This document shows positions 8,885-16,570 of a stretch of DNA of 33,348 bases, one piece after another. The position numbers and the translations under genes are program-made. Numbering within the stretch: position 1 is the first letter of the stretch; the number at the start of each line of letters is the position of its first letter. The notes below the pieces were generated by a model that was not told where the DNA came from, ran no database searches, and saw nothing but the letters and a program-made list of their open reading frames with translations. The stretch comes from Myxococcales bacterium (lineage in GTDB: Bacteria; Myxococcota_A; Polyangia; Polyangiales; Polyangiaceae): the NCBI GenBank assembly GCA_005777185.1, contig SXNL01000255.1, positions 1 to 33,348 of the forward strand, in the 5' to 3' direction.

Positions 8885-10419
8885 TTCACCGCCGGCAAGA
8901 GGAGCACGGCAGCCTGGTCGGCGCCCGCCGACACGCCCGCGTCGGCGAGGACGCCGCCCTTGACCCCGACCACGGCGACGGTCTTCTTGTCGGGCGAGAT
9001 CGCGGCGGCCCAGAAGAAGTGTGCCGCTCGGCCCGTCGCAGGGCCGCCGAGATCGTAGAGCTTCGGTCCGGCCTTCGAGAACGATGGATCGAACGCCCCG
9101 TTCGGCTCGAGGATCGCGATCGCGGCGTGCTGCGCCTGCGTCGCGGGATCGCTCGCCGGCTTGGGCGGTGACGCGCCGCCGAGCATCATCACGCGCTGGT
9201 CGGGCAGCACGGCGACGGCGCGCGACGCGGCGGGCTGGCCGTTGACGAGGAAGAAGACGTGCCCGCTCGTCCCGTAGGTGCTGTCGAGCTTCCCGTCGCC
9301 CGTGACGCGGATCGACACCCACCCGTCGACCGTGTTCGCGGAGCTCTCCTTGCCATAGCCCGAGGTCACGAACTTGTCGCCCTGCAGGTCCGCGCCGTAC
9401 GCCTCCACGCTGTGTCCCGCGGGGAAGCCGGGCACCTCGGTCTCCGGGTAGTACACGCCCGCCGTGCCGAAGGCGGGATCGGCGGCGCCGGCGCCCGTGA
9501 TCTTCGCGAGGATGGGCCGGTTCCCGCTCCCCGGGTTCGAGTACGAGGCGAGGACGGCGCTGTTGTCCGCGAGGATCGTCGCCGTCCGCGGGCTGAGTCG
9601 CTGCGGGAGGCCGAGGCTGAAGACGCCACCCTGCCCGAAGGTGGCGAGCGCTCCGTCGGCGCCCTTCAACCTGAAGGCGACGAGCTCGTTGATCGTCCCC
9701 GCGTCCGCCCCGGCTCCGGCGGGGAGCCGCGCGCCCGTCACGAGCAGATCGTCGTCGGCGTACTTCGCGAGGCCCCACTGCTGCACGTTGACGCCGTCGC
9801 CGAGCGGGAAACGCGCGACGCCAGCCGTGCCGAAGCCGTCGTCGATCGAGCCATCTGCCTTGAAGCGGACGACGACCACGTCGCGCGTGGTCGCGGCCGG
9901 GTTCGTCTGGTCGTGCTCGGCCGCACCCGCGACGACGATCTTGCCGGCGTTCGCGCCCTGCGTCTGCACGACGATCCCGCGGAACACCTCGCCCGCGGCG
10001 CCGGTCGAGACGTTCTTCGTCACGTACCCCTTGCCCCCGAACGTCGTGTCCAGTTGACCCTTCGACGTGAGCTTCACGAGGAGCAGCGCGTGATCCGCGT
10101 TGGCGGCCGTACCTCCCGCCGCGCCCACCGCCAGGATGCTCCCGTCCGGGGTGTACGTCACGCCGAACAGGCGCGCGTGCGCGTCGGCCGGAAGCGCGAG
10201 GACGGTGGGGGTCGGGCCGGTGACGCCCGCATCGGTGGACCCCACGCCGGTGTCGACGGCGGGCGCGCTGTCTGCGATCGTCCCTGCATCCGGCGACGCC
10301 ATCGTCGGCGCGCCGGCGCTGCTGCACGCGGCCGCGAGCGCCAGGCCCGACCCGACCATCGCGATCGCAGCACCGCGAAGCCACACCCGAGACCCCTTCT
10401 TCTTCGCCGTCGCAAGCAT
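8881..10419 (-). CDS. Delta-60 repeat lipoprotein (beta-propeller-like), first gene of the iron operon
   Basis: A 512-residue protein with a perfect AGGAGGT ribosome site (10427-10433) eight bases before the ATG at 10419. The signal peptide ends LAAAC (Cys32), followed by an Asp/Ala/Thr-rich linker. From residue 80 on there are about six degenerate units of the delta-60 type. Each carries a (L)DxxFGxxGxV-like core: LDTTFGGKGYV at 123-133, IDDGFGTAGVARF, ATFGQGGVFSL, DPAFGTAGVYYP, LDSTYGTSGHVFF and FDPSFSKAGPKLY. Such repeats are predicted to form propeller blades and occur in secreted bacterial proteins of unknown role. Heading a Fur-box operon with imelysin and a TonB receptor, it may be a surface-exposed accessory for capturing a metal complex (inference). 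Its stop overlaps the imelysin start. Confidence 0.8.
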   Translation of the reverse strand: MLATAKKKGSRVWLRGAAIAMVGSGLALAAACSSAGAPTMASPDAGTIADSAPAVDTGVGSTDAGVTGPTPTVLALPADAHARLFGVTYTPDGSILAVGAAGGTAANADHALLLVKLTSKGQLDTTFGGKGYVTKNVSTGAAGEVFRGIVVQTQGANAGKIVVAGAAEHDQTNPAATTRDVVVVRFKADGSIDDGFGTAGVARFPLGDGVNVQQWGLAKYADDDLLVTGARLPAGAGADAGTINELVAFRLKGADGALATFGQGGVFSLGLPQRLSPRTATILADNSAVLASYSNPGSGNRPILAKITGAGAADPAFGTAGVYYPETEVPGFPAGHSVEAYGADLQGDKFVTSGYGKESSANTVDGWVSIRVTGDGKLDSTYGTSGHVFFLVNGQPAASRAVAVLPDQRVMMLGGASPPKPASDPATQAQHAAIAILEPNGAFDPSFSKAGPKLYDLGGPATGRAAHFFWAAAISPDKKTVAVVGVKGGVLADAGVSAGADQAAVLLLPAVK

Positions 10420-10426
10420 CCCAGGT

Positions 10427-10433
10427 ACCTCCT
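10427..10433 (-). promoter_or_regulatory. Ribosome binding site of the iron operon
   Basis: Minus-strand AGGAGGT, eight bases upstream of the ATG at 10419. It is the strongest Shine-Dalgarno sequence in the window and fixes the start of the delta-60 repeat gene. Confidence 0.85.
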
Positions 10434-10436
10434 AAT

Positions 10437-10459
10437 TGAAAATGACTTTCAAAGTCATT
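10437..10459 (-). promoter_or_regulatory. Fur-box-like operator (two overlapping inverted repeats)
   Basis: Positions 10441-10459 form a perfect 9-1-9 palindrome, AATGACTTT-C-AAAGTCATT. An overlapping 7-1-7 element, TGAAAATGACTTTCA (10437-10451), matches 11 of the 14 arm positions of the Fur consensus TGATAATNATTATCA by my count. A second 7-1-7 element, TGACTTTCAAAGTCA, is at 10443-10457. In a GC-rich genome this AT-rich palindrome stands out. It covers the -10 and start region of the promoter, where a repressor would block transcription. Another Fur-superfamily protein (Zur, Mur) is an alternative. Confidence 0.75.
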
Positions 10460-10482
10460 CCACGGGTGGGAGGCGTTGTCAA
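10454..10482 (-). promoter_or_regulatory. Sigma-70-type promoter of the iron operon
   Basis: On the minus strand a consensus -35, TTGACA (10482-10477), is followed by a 17-base spacer and a weak -10, AATGAC (10459-10454), inside the Fur-like palindrome. Spacing is ideal, and the -10 matches only three of six bases. The overlap with the operator fits repression by competition with RNA polymerase. Confidence 0.6.
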
Positions 10483-10550
10483 GCGGATCGCGAACGACGC
10501 ATCAACCGTCGATCGGGCGGCGACGTCTCACGGACGGGACGGCGACGTCT

Positions 10551-10593
10551 CGCGTACCGGACGGCGCCGACGGGCGGCGACGGGCGGTACGCG
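10551..10593 (-). terminator. Possible hairpin between the 10622 gene and the iron operon
   Basis: CGCGTACCG (10551-10559) pairs perfectly with CGGTACGCG (10585-10593) across a 25-base loop. It lies between the 3' end of the upstream same-strand gene and the operon promoter, so it could end transcription. It has no T tract and a long loop, so the call is weak. Confidence 0.3.
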
Positions 10594-10621
10594 AATGCGC
10601 GCCCCCCGGGGAGGCCATCCG

Positions 10622-11254
10622 TCACCGCCCCGGCGATCCGCCGTCCGGGAGCGCGTCCGGCGTCTCGCGCAGCGCGACCGTCCGGTACGTCGGCCAGAGC
10701 TCGAGTCCGGTCGGCGCGTACGCGAGGGGCTGCGTGCTCGGCTCGCCGTGGCGCGCGAGGAGGAGCGCGCCCTTCTCCGCGTCCGGCGCGCAGAAGAAGA
10801 ACGAAGGGGTCTCGGACTTTCGCGGCTGCGGCGCCGCGCAGTCGTTCACGTTCGACGTGACGTATCCTCCGCCGACGGCCCAGGGAGCGTCGGCGAACCA
10901 TTTCGGCGAGTCGGTCGCCCTTCCCCATCGCTCCACCGCGTCCGCCATCGCGAGGTCGCGCGCGGGATCGGCGGACGACGCCTCGGTCACGGCCGCGACG
11001 CGATCGCACGAGACGAGGACCTTCCGAGGGGATCCGGACCCGACGAAGTACAGCATCCACTCCTCGGCCCGACCGTCCCGCTGCGGCAGGCCCGCGTAGA
11101 TGAAGTAGAGCCGGCCTTCCACGCGTGGACGCGCCGCCGCGTGGGCCTCGCTGAAGGTCAGGGTCGAGGCGCAGGGTGAGCTGTTGAAGACGCTGATCTG
11201 CGGCGCGCACGCGATCAGCAGCAAAGGCAGCAGGGCTCCACGCGGCGCGTTCAC
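10622..11254 (-). CDS. Uncharacterised lipoprotein
   Basis: A 210-residue protein, family not recognised. I chose the GTG at 11254 because it places a signal peptide at the N-terminus (PRGALLPLLLIAC) with a good lipobox, LIAC, at residues 13-16. Reading on upstream to 11365 adds only a low-complexity, unlikely leader. The body contains SSPCASTLTFSEAH, GRLYFIYAGLPQRDGRAEEW, YFVGSGSPRKVLVSCDRVAA, WGRATDSPKWFADAPWA and FFFCAPDAEKG. It is therefore a folded-looking domain with four or more cysteines, not low-complexity sequence. It follows the small gene at 11295 by 40 bp on the same strand, so the two may be co-transcribed. No function can be inferred. Confidence 0.65.
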   Translation of the reverse strand: MNAPRGALLPLLLIACAPQISVFNSSPCASTLTFSEAHAAARPRVEGRLYFIYAGLPQRDGRAEEWMLYFVGSGSPRKVLVSCDRVAAVTEASSADPARDLAMADAVERWGRATDSPKWFADAPWAVGGGYVTSNVNDCAAPQPRKSETPSFFFCAPDAEKGALLLARHGEPSTQPLAYAPTGLELWPTYRTVALRETPDALPDGGSPGR

Positions 11255-11294
11255 GGCACGCACGCGGGCTTGCCTGCGCTCCGCGACGGGGCCA

Positions 11295-11594
11295 TCACGC
11301 GTCTCGCCGGCTCTCGAGGCGCTCACTGCGGGGCCAACCACCCCCGTCACCGCCGGGGGGCCCATCGGCTTCGGCCTCGGGCGACGGCATCGCCGCCGCG
11401 AGCGCGCACGCCACCCCGACGCAGCGACAGCCGAGCCGCCCGAGCTCCTTGACGACCTGCGCGCTCATCCCCCCGTCGCCCACCGTGATCCGGTCGACCG
11501 CGTCGAGCAGGGCGCGTACGAGCGCCGTCTGGCGCCGCACGCTCGAGAGGGATGTCCCCGGACGCGGGGACGAGATCGGGTCTTGGTCGTTCAT
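11295..11594 (-). CDS. Small hypothetical protein (99 aa)
   Basis: The ATG at 11594 has an AAGGA ribosome site seven bases upstream. The product begins MNDQDPISSPRPGTSLSSVR and has a helical-looking core (RQTALVRALLDAVDRITV...MSAQVVKELGRLGCRCVGVA), then an acidic Gly/Pro-rich tail. There is no signal peptide. It precedes the lipoprotein gene at 11254 on the same strand. No family is recognised. The RBS and the amphipathic core make it more likely real than the overlapping readings on the other strand, but evidence is modest. Confidence 0.5.
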   Translation of the reverse strand: MNDQDPISSPRPGTSLSSVRRQTALVRALLDAVDRITVGDGGMSAQVVKELGRLGCRCVGVACALAAAMPSPEAEADGPPGGDGGGWPRSERLESRRDA

Positions 11595-11636
11595 GCGCGG
11601 GTCCTTGATCGTTCCGGGCGGGCACTCGACTTCGCA

Positions 11637-11658
11637 CTACTGCGGGATCCCGCAGTAG
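11637..11658. promoter_or_regulatory. Perfect 22-bp palindrome between divergent genes
   Basis: An uninterrupted palindrome whose half-site is CTACTGCGGGA. One mismatch outward, two more bases pair on each side (11634-11635 with 11660-11661). It lies 42 bp upstream of the small minus-strand gene (start 11594) and 142 bp upstream of the VCBS/ASPIC gene (start 11801). A dimeric regulator's operator is the natural reading. A cruciform or terminator-like hairpin is possible but lacks a T tract. Confidence 0.5.
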
Positions 11659-11800
11659 CGCTAGCAAGTCGCACGCCAGCGCACTCGAGCTGCAACGCGG
11701 CGCGCGCGCGCCGATTCTGCCGGCGGGTGGGCGGCTGCTCCTCCTGTCCACGAGCCGCGGGCTTTCGCCCGACACGGGCGTTCGATAGTCTCTCCCTTCG

Positions 11801-13789
11801 ATGACGATCCGACCCTTCGCGAGCCTCGGCCTCATCGTCGCGACGATCGTCACGGCGGCGTGCTCCGACAGACCCCCGGACGCAGCCCCGAAGGCCGTCG
11901 ACGGGGGCGCGAGCGCGAGCGTTTGTTCCGTCTTCCTCTCGAACCCGTGGAAGCCCGGGGAGAAGATCTTCCGCGACGCGACGGCGGACTGGGGGATCGA
12001 GGGCGTCCTCGCCATCCGCGTGAGCGTGCTCGACGTCGACGGCGACGGGTGGCCCGACCTCCTCGTGCGCAACGGGGGTGGTCCCGACGACTTCGCCCCG
12101 GCGGGCCAGCGCGCGCGGTGGCTGCTCCGCAACACGGGCAAGCACCGGTTCGAGGACATCACCGAGAGGTCGGGGATCACCGCGGTGCGTTCGGCCGTGA
12201 ACGCGACGGCAGGCCGATCCGCCGAGCTCGTCGCGAGCGCCGACGTGGACGGCGACGGCGACGTCGACGTGTTCATGGCGAAGGCCAACACGACCCCCGC
12301 GGACAAGACCCAGGAGACGAGCGAGGTGATGCTGAACGACGGCAAGGGCCGGTTCAGCTTCGGCCCGCCGGACGGCGTGATCCGCGGTGTCGGACAGCCC
12401 GCGGTCCCGGTCGGCGCCACGTTCTCCGACGTGAACCGCGACGGCCACGTCGACGTCTTCATCAGCCACAACATGATGCCGAACGCCTCGTCTCCGCTTC
12501 AGGACCGCCTCTACCTCGGCGACGGCAAGGGAGGCTTCGTCGACCGGACGATGGATCTGGGCCTGAGGACGTTGTCGTGGGGAAACAACGTGCAGCCCCT
12601 CAACGAGGGCAGGGGCCACTCCTGGGGCTGGGGGGCGACGTCGTGCGATCTGAACAACGACAACCTGCCCGAGCTCCTGTCGGCCTCGTATGGCCGCGCG
12701 CCCAACCACCTCTGGCAGGCGACGGGGGTCCCCGGGGCCGTGGCGTTCGTCAATCGCAGCGTCGCGTCCGGCTATGCGTACGATCACCGCGCGGACTGGA
12801 CGGACAACGTGAACGCGCAGTGCCGCTGCAAGGACAACCCGACGGACGAGGACTGCGGGAAGGTCCCCCCTCCGCCGTCCGCGGAGCTCTGCGCCTCGCT
12901 CAAGCAGGCCTTCGGAGGGAACTACCGCTGGAACCACGCTGGCGATCGGCAGCCGTGGCGGCTCGGCGGCAACAGCGCGACGACGACGTGCGCGGACATC
13001 GACAACGACGGCTTCATGGATCTCTTCACGGGCGAGATCGTCCACTCCGACGTCGGCAGCTCGAGCGACCCGGCCGAGGTGCTGTTCAACACGCGCGAGG
13101 ACATGGTCCGCTTCGAGCGGCCGGGAAACGAGGCGATGGGCCTCACGCGCACGCACGAGGGCTCGTACTTCGACAACGGCGACATGAACAACGCCGTCTT
13201 CGACTTCGACGGCGACGGCTGGCTCGACGTGTACATCTCGAGCTCGGACTACCCTGGCACGCGCGGGTTCCTGTACCATCAGAAGTCCGCCCGCGTGTTC
13301 GAGGCCGTCCCGATCGCGGACGGCATCGACCACCTCCGGAGCGCCGGGGCGATCGCCGTCGATCTCGATCGCGACGGAGATCTCGACCTCGTCGTCGGGC
13401 ACTCGCGCTTTCGTTGCGGCCCGCCCTACAAGGGCGATTGCTACCCGACGACGCAGCTCCGCGTGTTCGAGAACCTCTCCAACGGAAGAAACCACCACGT
13501 CGCGCTGAGGCTCGAGGGCACCTTCGGCTCGAACCGGCTCGCGATCGGCGCGAAGGTCTCGGTGAAGGCGTGCGGCCTGACGCAGACACGCCAGATCGAC
13601 GGCGGCCACGGGCACCAGGGGGCGCAGGAGGATCTCGTCGCCCACTTCGGCCTCGGCGCGCAGAAGGAAGCCGAGGTCACCATCGTGTGGCCGGACGACG
13701 TGTCCACGACCGAGACGTTCACGGTCGCGGCCGACGCGCTCTACCACGTGAAGCAGGGTGAGGCGCCCGCGGTGCTGAAGCTCCGGTAG
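11801..13789 (+). CDS. VCBS/FG-GAP repeat lipoprotein with C-terminal ASPIC/UnbV domain
   Basis: A 662-residue CRTAC1-like protein. The signal peptide MTIRPFASLGLIVATIVTAAC ends at the probable lipidated Cys21. Seven DxDxDGxxD-type calcium loops mark integrin-alpha-like FG-GAP/VCBS blades: DVDGDGWPDLLV, DVDGDGDVDVFM, DVNRDGHVDVFI, DLNNDNLPELLS, DIDNDGFMDLFT, DFDGDGWLDVYI and DLDRDGDLDLVV. A cysteine-rich insert (CRCKDNPTDEDC) sits near residue 345. The last 100 residues (from NHHVALRLEG, about 563) form the ASPIC/UnbV domain, with RQIDGGHGHQGAQEDLVAHF and VTIVWPDD. It is presumably an exported, calcium-binding seven-bladed propeller, and its role in such bacteria is unknown. No Shine-Dalgarno sequence is visible. 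The gene stands alone, convergent with the P450 gene. Confidence 0.88.
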   Translation: MTIRPFASLGLIVATIVTAACSDRPPDAAPKAVDGGASASVCSVFLSNPWKPGEKIFRDATADWGIEGVLAIRVSVLDVDGDGWPDLLVRNGGGPDDFAPAGQRARWLLRNTGKHRFEDITERSGITAVRSAVNATAGRSAELVASADVDGDGDVDVFMAKANTTPADKTQETSEVMLNDGKGRFSFGPPDGVIRGVGQPAVPVGATFSDVNRDGHVDVFISHNMMPNASSPLQDRLYLGDGKGGFVDRTMDLGLRTLSWGNNVQPLNEGRGHSWGWGATSCDLNNDNLPELLSASYGRAPNHLWQATGVPGAVAFVNRSVASGYAYDHRADWTDNVNAQCRCKDNPTDEDCGKVPPPPSAELCASLKQAFGGNYRWNHAGDRQPWRLGGNSATTTCADIDNDGFMDLFTGEIVHSDVGSSSDPAEVLFNTREDMVRFERPGNEAMGLTRTHEGSYFDNGDMNNAVFDFDGDGWLDVYISSSDYPGTRGFLYHQKSARVFEAVPIADGIDHLRSAGAIAVDLDRDGDLDLVVGHSRFRCGPPYKGDCYPTTQLRVFENLSNGRNHHVALRLEGTFGSNRLAIGAKVSVKACGLTQTRQIDGGHGHQGAQEDLVAHFGLGAQKEAEVTIVWPDDVSTTETFTVAADALYHVKQGEAPAVLKLR

Positions 13790-13850
13790 GATCGCCGCCG
13801 GCTGGCCGCGAGGACGGGCAGGACCGCGAGCGCCAAGCTCCGGGAGACCC

Positions 13851-15320
13851 TCAAGCCGGCGTCGTCGCGGCGACCGCGACGCGCGCGGGCTCCCTCCGGT
13901 GTACCCGGACGCGGATCCCGTGCTTGGGGCGGAGCGTCGCGCCGGGGTCGGGCTCGTCCGCGCCGAGGATCTCGAAGCGGAACCTCTTGAGCAGGACCGC
14001 GAGGGTGAGCTGCGCCTCCATGTAGGCAAAGTGGTTCCCGAGACAGATGCGCGGTCCCGCGCCGAACGGGAGGTACGCGTAGCGGTGGCGGCCAGCCTCG
14101 TGCTCGGGGAGAAACCGCGCGGGGTCGAAGCGATCGGGCTCGGGCCAGAGGCGCGCCTGGTGGTGCAGCGCCCACGGCGCCAGCATGATGTTGGTGCGCC
14201 ATGGCAGATCGTACCCCCCGATCGTGACGGGCTCGATGGAGTCGCGGCCGAACACGTAGACGGGAGGCGCGACGCGGAGGGCCTCCTTGAACGCGCGCAG
14301 GCACAGGCCGAGGCGCGGCAGATCCTCGACGCCGGGCCTCTCCCCGACGAGGTCGGCCTCGCGCTCCATCGCGCGGTAGAGCTCCGGATCCCTGCCCGCG
14401 TGGTACAGCGTCCACGCGAGGCCGGTCGCGGTCGTCTCGTGCCCGGCGATGAAGAGCGTGAGCACCTCGTCGCGCACCTGACGATCGCTCATCTTCGCGC
14501 CGTCCTCGTCCTTGGCCTCGAGGAGGCGCGTCAGGAGATCGGGGTGGGGCGCGGCGCTGCCTCTGCGCTGGTCGATCATCTTCTGGACGTGATCGTCCAG
14601 GAAGCGGATCGCCTCGCGTAGCCCGCGCCCGCGCTTGCCGGGCAGGAAGAGCGGGCCGGTGAGCCTCCGCTCGGCGCGCACCGCGGCATCGTGCAGCCTC
14701 CCGGTCGTCCGGCGGGCGAGGCTCTCCGCCGCGCGCCTCGCGGCGATGTGGCCGACGGCGAGCGGACGGCCGATGATCCACCCCGTCCACTCGAGCGCGA
14801 CGGTGAGCGCCTCGCCGATCTCGTCGGCCTCGGAGAACGTGTCGGCGTCGAAGAGCGTCTTGCCCGCGACGCCCATCGTGAGCCGGGTCGTCTCGTGCGA
14901 GAGGGAGAGCGATCCTCCGTCGCGCCAGCCGGCCACGGTGCGCTCTGCGCACGCGACCATGTCCTCCGCGTACGCCTCGAGGGCGCGCGGCGTGAAGAGG
15001 GGCGCCATCGTCCGGCGCTGCCGCTTCCACAGGTCGCCGTTCGAGGTGAAGAGCCCTTCGCCGCCGAGCTCGTAGAGCCCGAACCGGAGCATGTCCGACT
15101 TCACGAACGAACGGTTCTTCTCGACGAGGACCTCCTGCACGATGTCCGGGTCGAGCGCCATCGCGGCGTGGACGCCGGGGAACGGGATGTCGAGCCGGAG
15201 GATCGGGTGCTCCTGCCTCGCGAGGAGCCGCATCATGCGCATGCGGTTCTTGCGGAACGCCGCGTTGTGACCGAGGAGGCCCTCACCGCCGGGTGCGAGC
15301 GGCATCGCCTGGAAGTCCAT
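13851..15320 (-). CDS. Cytochrome P450
   Basis: A 489-residue soluble P450. The ATG at 15320 starts MDFQAMPLAPGGEGLLGHNA, the proline-rich entry typical of the fold; the open frame upstream lacks P450 similarity. Landmarks are the C-helix WKRQRRTMAPLF (98-109), the I-helix oxygen-activation motif AGHETT (292-297), the ExxR motif EALR (346-349), PDRF (395-398) and the haem loop FGAGPRICLG (419-428) with Cys426 as iron ligand. There is no fused reductase, so ferredoxin or flavodoxin partners must come from elsewhere. The substrate is unknown. Fatty acids or secondary metabolites are usual for this type, and no biosynthetic genes flank it. It is transcribed away from the membrane protein gene at 15465. 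Confidence 0.95.
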   Translation of the reverse strand: MDFQAMPLAPGGEGLLGHNAAFRKNRMRMMRLLARQEHPILRLDIPFPGVHAAMALDPDIVQEVLVEKNRSFVKSDMLRFGLYELGGEGLFTSNGDLWKRQRRTMAPLFTPRALEAYAEDMVACAERTVAGWRDGGSLSLSHETTRLTMGVAGKTLFDADTFSEADEIGEALTVALEWTGWIIGRPLAVGHIAARRAAESLARRTTGRLHDAAVRAERRLTGPLFLPGKRGRGLREAIRFLDDHVQKMIDQRRGSAAPHPDLLTRLLEAKDEDGAKMSDRQVRDEVLTLFIAGHETTATGLAWTLYHAGRDPELYRAMEREADLVGERPGVEDLPRLGLCLRAFKEALRVAPPVYVFGRDSIEPVTIGGYDLPWRTNIMLAPWALHHQARLWPEPDRFDPARFLPEHEAGRHRYAYLPFGAGPRICLGNHFAYMEAQLTLAVLLKRFRFEILGADEPDPGATLRPKHGIRVRVHRREPARVAVAATTPA

Positions 15321-15464
15321 GCCGGCAGCATACTCCCTCGCGCGCGGGGTGCAGGTCCTGCGTGGCGCGCAGGCCGTTCGGGCCCTCGTCCCGCCGCCCG
15401 AAGGTTTGTCGCCAGGTTGCGCGGCGACCGCGGCCGGCCCGGACCGTGCACCGCGCGGGCATCC

Positions 15465-16127
15465 ATGACGACCCGGCTCCGGTCCGCGATCGATGGCTTC
15501 TACCAGTTCGTGAGTCAGCCCCTCTACTTGTGGTCTCGCCCCGTCCTCGTGCTCCTTGTCGTACCGCTCGCGTTCAGCGTGCTCCAGCCGCTCTGGCACA
15601 TCCGCATGGAGGCGCCCCAGTACCCGGAGGGGCTGACCATCGACGTCTACTCGTACAAGCTCGTCGGCGGCCACGACGGGTCCGACATCCACGAGATCAA
15701 CATCCTGAATCACTACATCGGCATGAAGAAGCTCGACCGCGGGGCGCTCGCCGAGCTCGACTGGCTGCCGTTCGGGTTCGGCGCGCTGGGGCTGCTCCTC
15801 CTCCGCGTCGCGGCGCTCGGCAACGTGCGGTCCCTGCTCGATTTCGCCGTGATGACCGGCTACTTCGGCGGGTTCTCCATGGCCCGGTTCGTGACGAAGA
15901 TGTACTCGTTCGGCCACGATCTCGCGCACGACGCGCCCGTGAAGGTGAAGCCGTTCACGCCCGTCCTCTGGGGCACCAAGGAGATCGCGAACTTCACGAC
16001 GCACGGCTACCCGGGCACGGGCACGTGGCTCGTGGCCGGGTTCACCGCGGGCGTCTTCCTGATCACGCTGATCCACCTCGTGGAGGGGAGGCGCAGGGCG
16101 AGGCGCGCCGCGGTCACCGAGGTGTGA
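15465..16127 (+). CDS. Four-TM membrane protein with conserved INILNHYIGM motif
   Basis: A 220-residue protein starting at the ATG at 15465. Predicted membrane spans lie at about 26-44 (PVLVLLVVPLAFSVLQPLW), 101-118, 124-143 and 187-207. The loop between the first two spans carries the strongly patterned EAPQYPEGLTIDVYSYKL and HEINILNHYIGMKKLD. From memory this resembles uncharacterised membrane proteins seen near nosL/nosD-type genes in some nitrous-oxide reductase clusters, including NosB-like proteins; I cannot verify that, and no nos gene is in the window. The role is therefore open. It is divergent from the P450 gene (144 bp between starts). Confidence 0.75.
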   Translation: MTTRLRSAIDGFYQFVSQPLYLWSRPVLVLLVVPLAFSVLQPLWHIRMEAPQYPEGLTIDVYSYKLVGGHDGSDIHEINILNHYIGMKKLDRGALAELDWLPFGFGALGLLLLRVAALGNVRSLLDFAVMTGYFGGFSMARFVTKMYSFGHDLAHDAPVKVKPFTPVLWGTKEIANFTTHGYPGTGTWLVAGFTAGVFLITLIHLVEGRRRARRAAVTEV

Positions 16128-16168
16128 GGTCTCCACCGGCCCCGGGACGCGCGCTCCCCCGGAGACCT
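16127..16168. terminator. Possible bidirectional terminator between convergent genes
   Basis: AGGTCTCC (16127-16134) and GGAGACCT (16161-16168) are perfect inverted repeats, with extra CCGG/CCGG pairing inside. The hairpin spans the short gap between the convergent genes ending at 16127 and 16167 and includes parts of both stop codons. No T tract is present. Confidence 0.4.
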
Positions 16169-16553
16169 ACCCGGCGCGCACCTCGATGCGGCGGGGCTTC
16201 GCGGCGTCCGACTTCGGCAGCCGGAGCCGGAGCACGCCCGCCGTCAGCGACGCGTCGATCTTCGCGGGATCGATGTCACGCGGGACGCTGAAGACGCGGT
16301 GGTAGTCCACTGCGCGGTACTCCGACGCGACGAGCGTGCCCGCCGGCGGATCCGCGCGTCGCGCGTCGATGGTGAGCTGGCCCTTCTCGAGCTCGATGCG
16401 GACGCCGTCCTTGGTCACGCCGGGGAGATCGGCGATCAGCAGGAGCCCCTCCTTGTCCTCGTAGACGTCCACCAGCGGCGTCGTGACCGCCCGCTGCTGC
16501 ACGCGCTCCGGCGCCGCCTTCTCGTCCTTGCCCAGTGTCGTGTGGTTGCTCAT
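16167..16553 (-). CDS. Small heat shock protein, Hsp20/alpha-crystallin family (second copy)
   Basis: A 128-residue chaperone. The ATG at 16553 (MSNHTTLGKDEKAAPERVQQ) follows an AGGAAGGAGAG ribosome site. The alpha-crystallin domain runs from about residue 25 to the end: PLVDVYEDKEGLLLIADLPG, GVRIELEKGQLTIDAR, VDYHRVFSVPRDIDPAKIDA and the beta-8/9 GVLRLRLPK. There is no long C-terminal extension, but RRIEVRAG holds an I-x-V anchor. sHsps hold unfolding proteins in an ATP-independent way. It lies 17 bp after the first hsp20 gene, so they are one transcription unit. The two copies differ considerably in sequence, so this is not a recent duplication. Confidence 0.92.
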   Translation of the reverse strand: MSNHTTLGKDEKAAPERVQQRAVTTPLVDVYEDKEGLLLIADLPGVTKDGVRIELEKGQLTIDARRADPPAGTLVASEYRAVDYHRVFSVPRDIDPAKIDASLTAGVLRLRLPKSDAAKPRRIEVRAG

Positions 16554-16570
16554 GGTTGCTTCTCTCCTTC

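Noticed and set aside
7622-10384. A single 920-residue imelysin fusion
   Set aside because: The upstream part is the wrong frame of the delta-60 gene. The ATGA overlap and lipobox define a separate start at 8884.
10499-10593. Regulatory direct repeats (GGCGACGTCTC twice)
   Set aside because: Two short GC-rich copies 21 bp apart are weak evidence beside the clear promoter and operator downstream; kept only as a possible terminator hairpin.
15321-16136. Extended N-terminus for the P450 up to 16136
   Set aside because: The extension is antisense to the four-TM protein gene and has no P450 or signal features; the ATG at 15320 gives a normal length.
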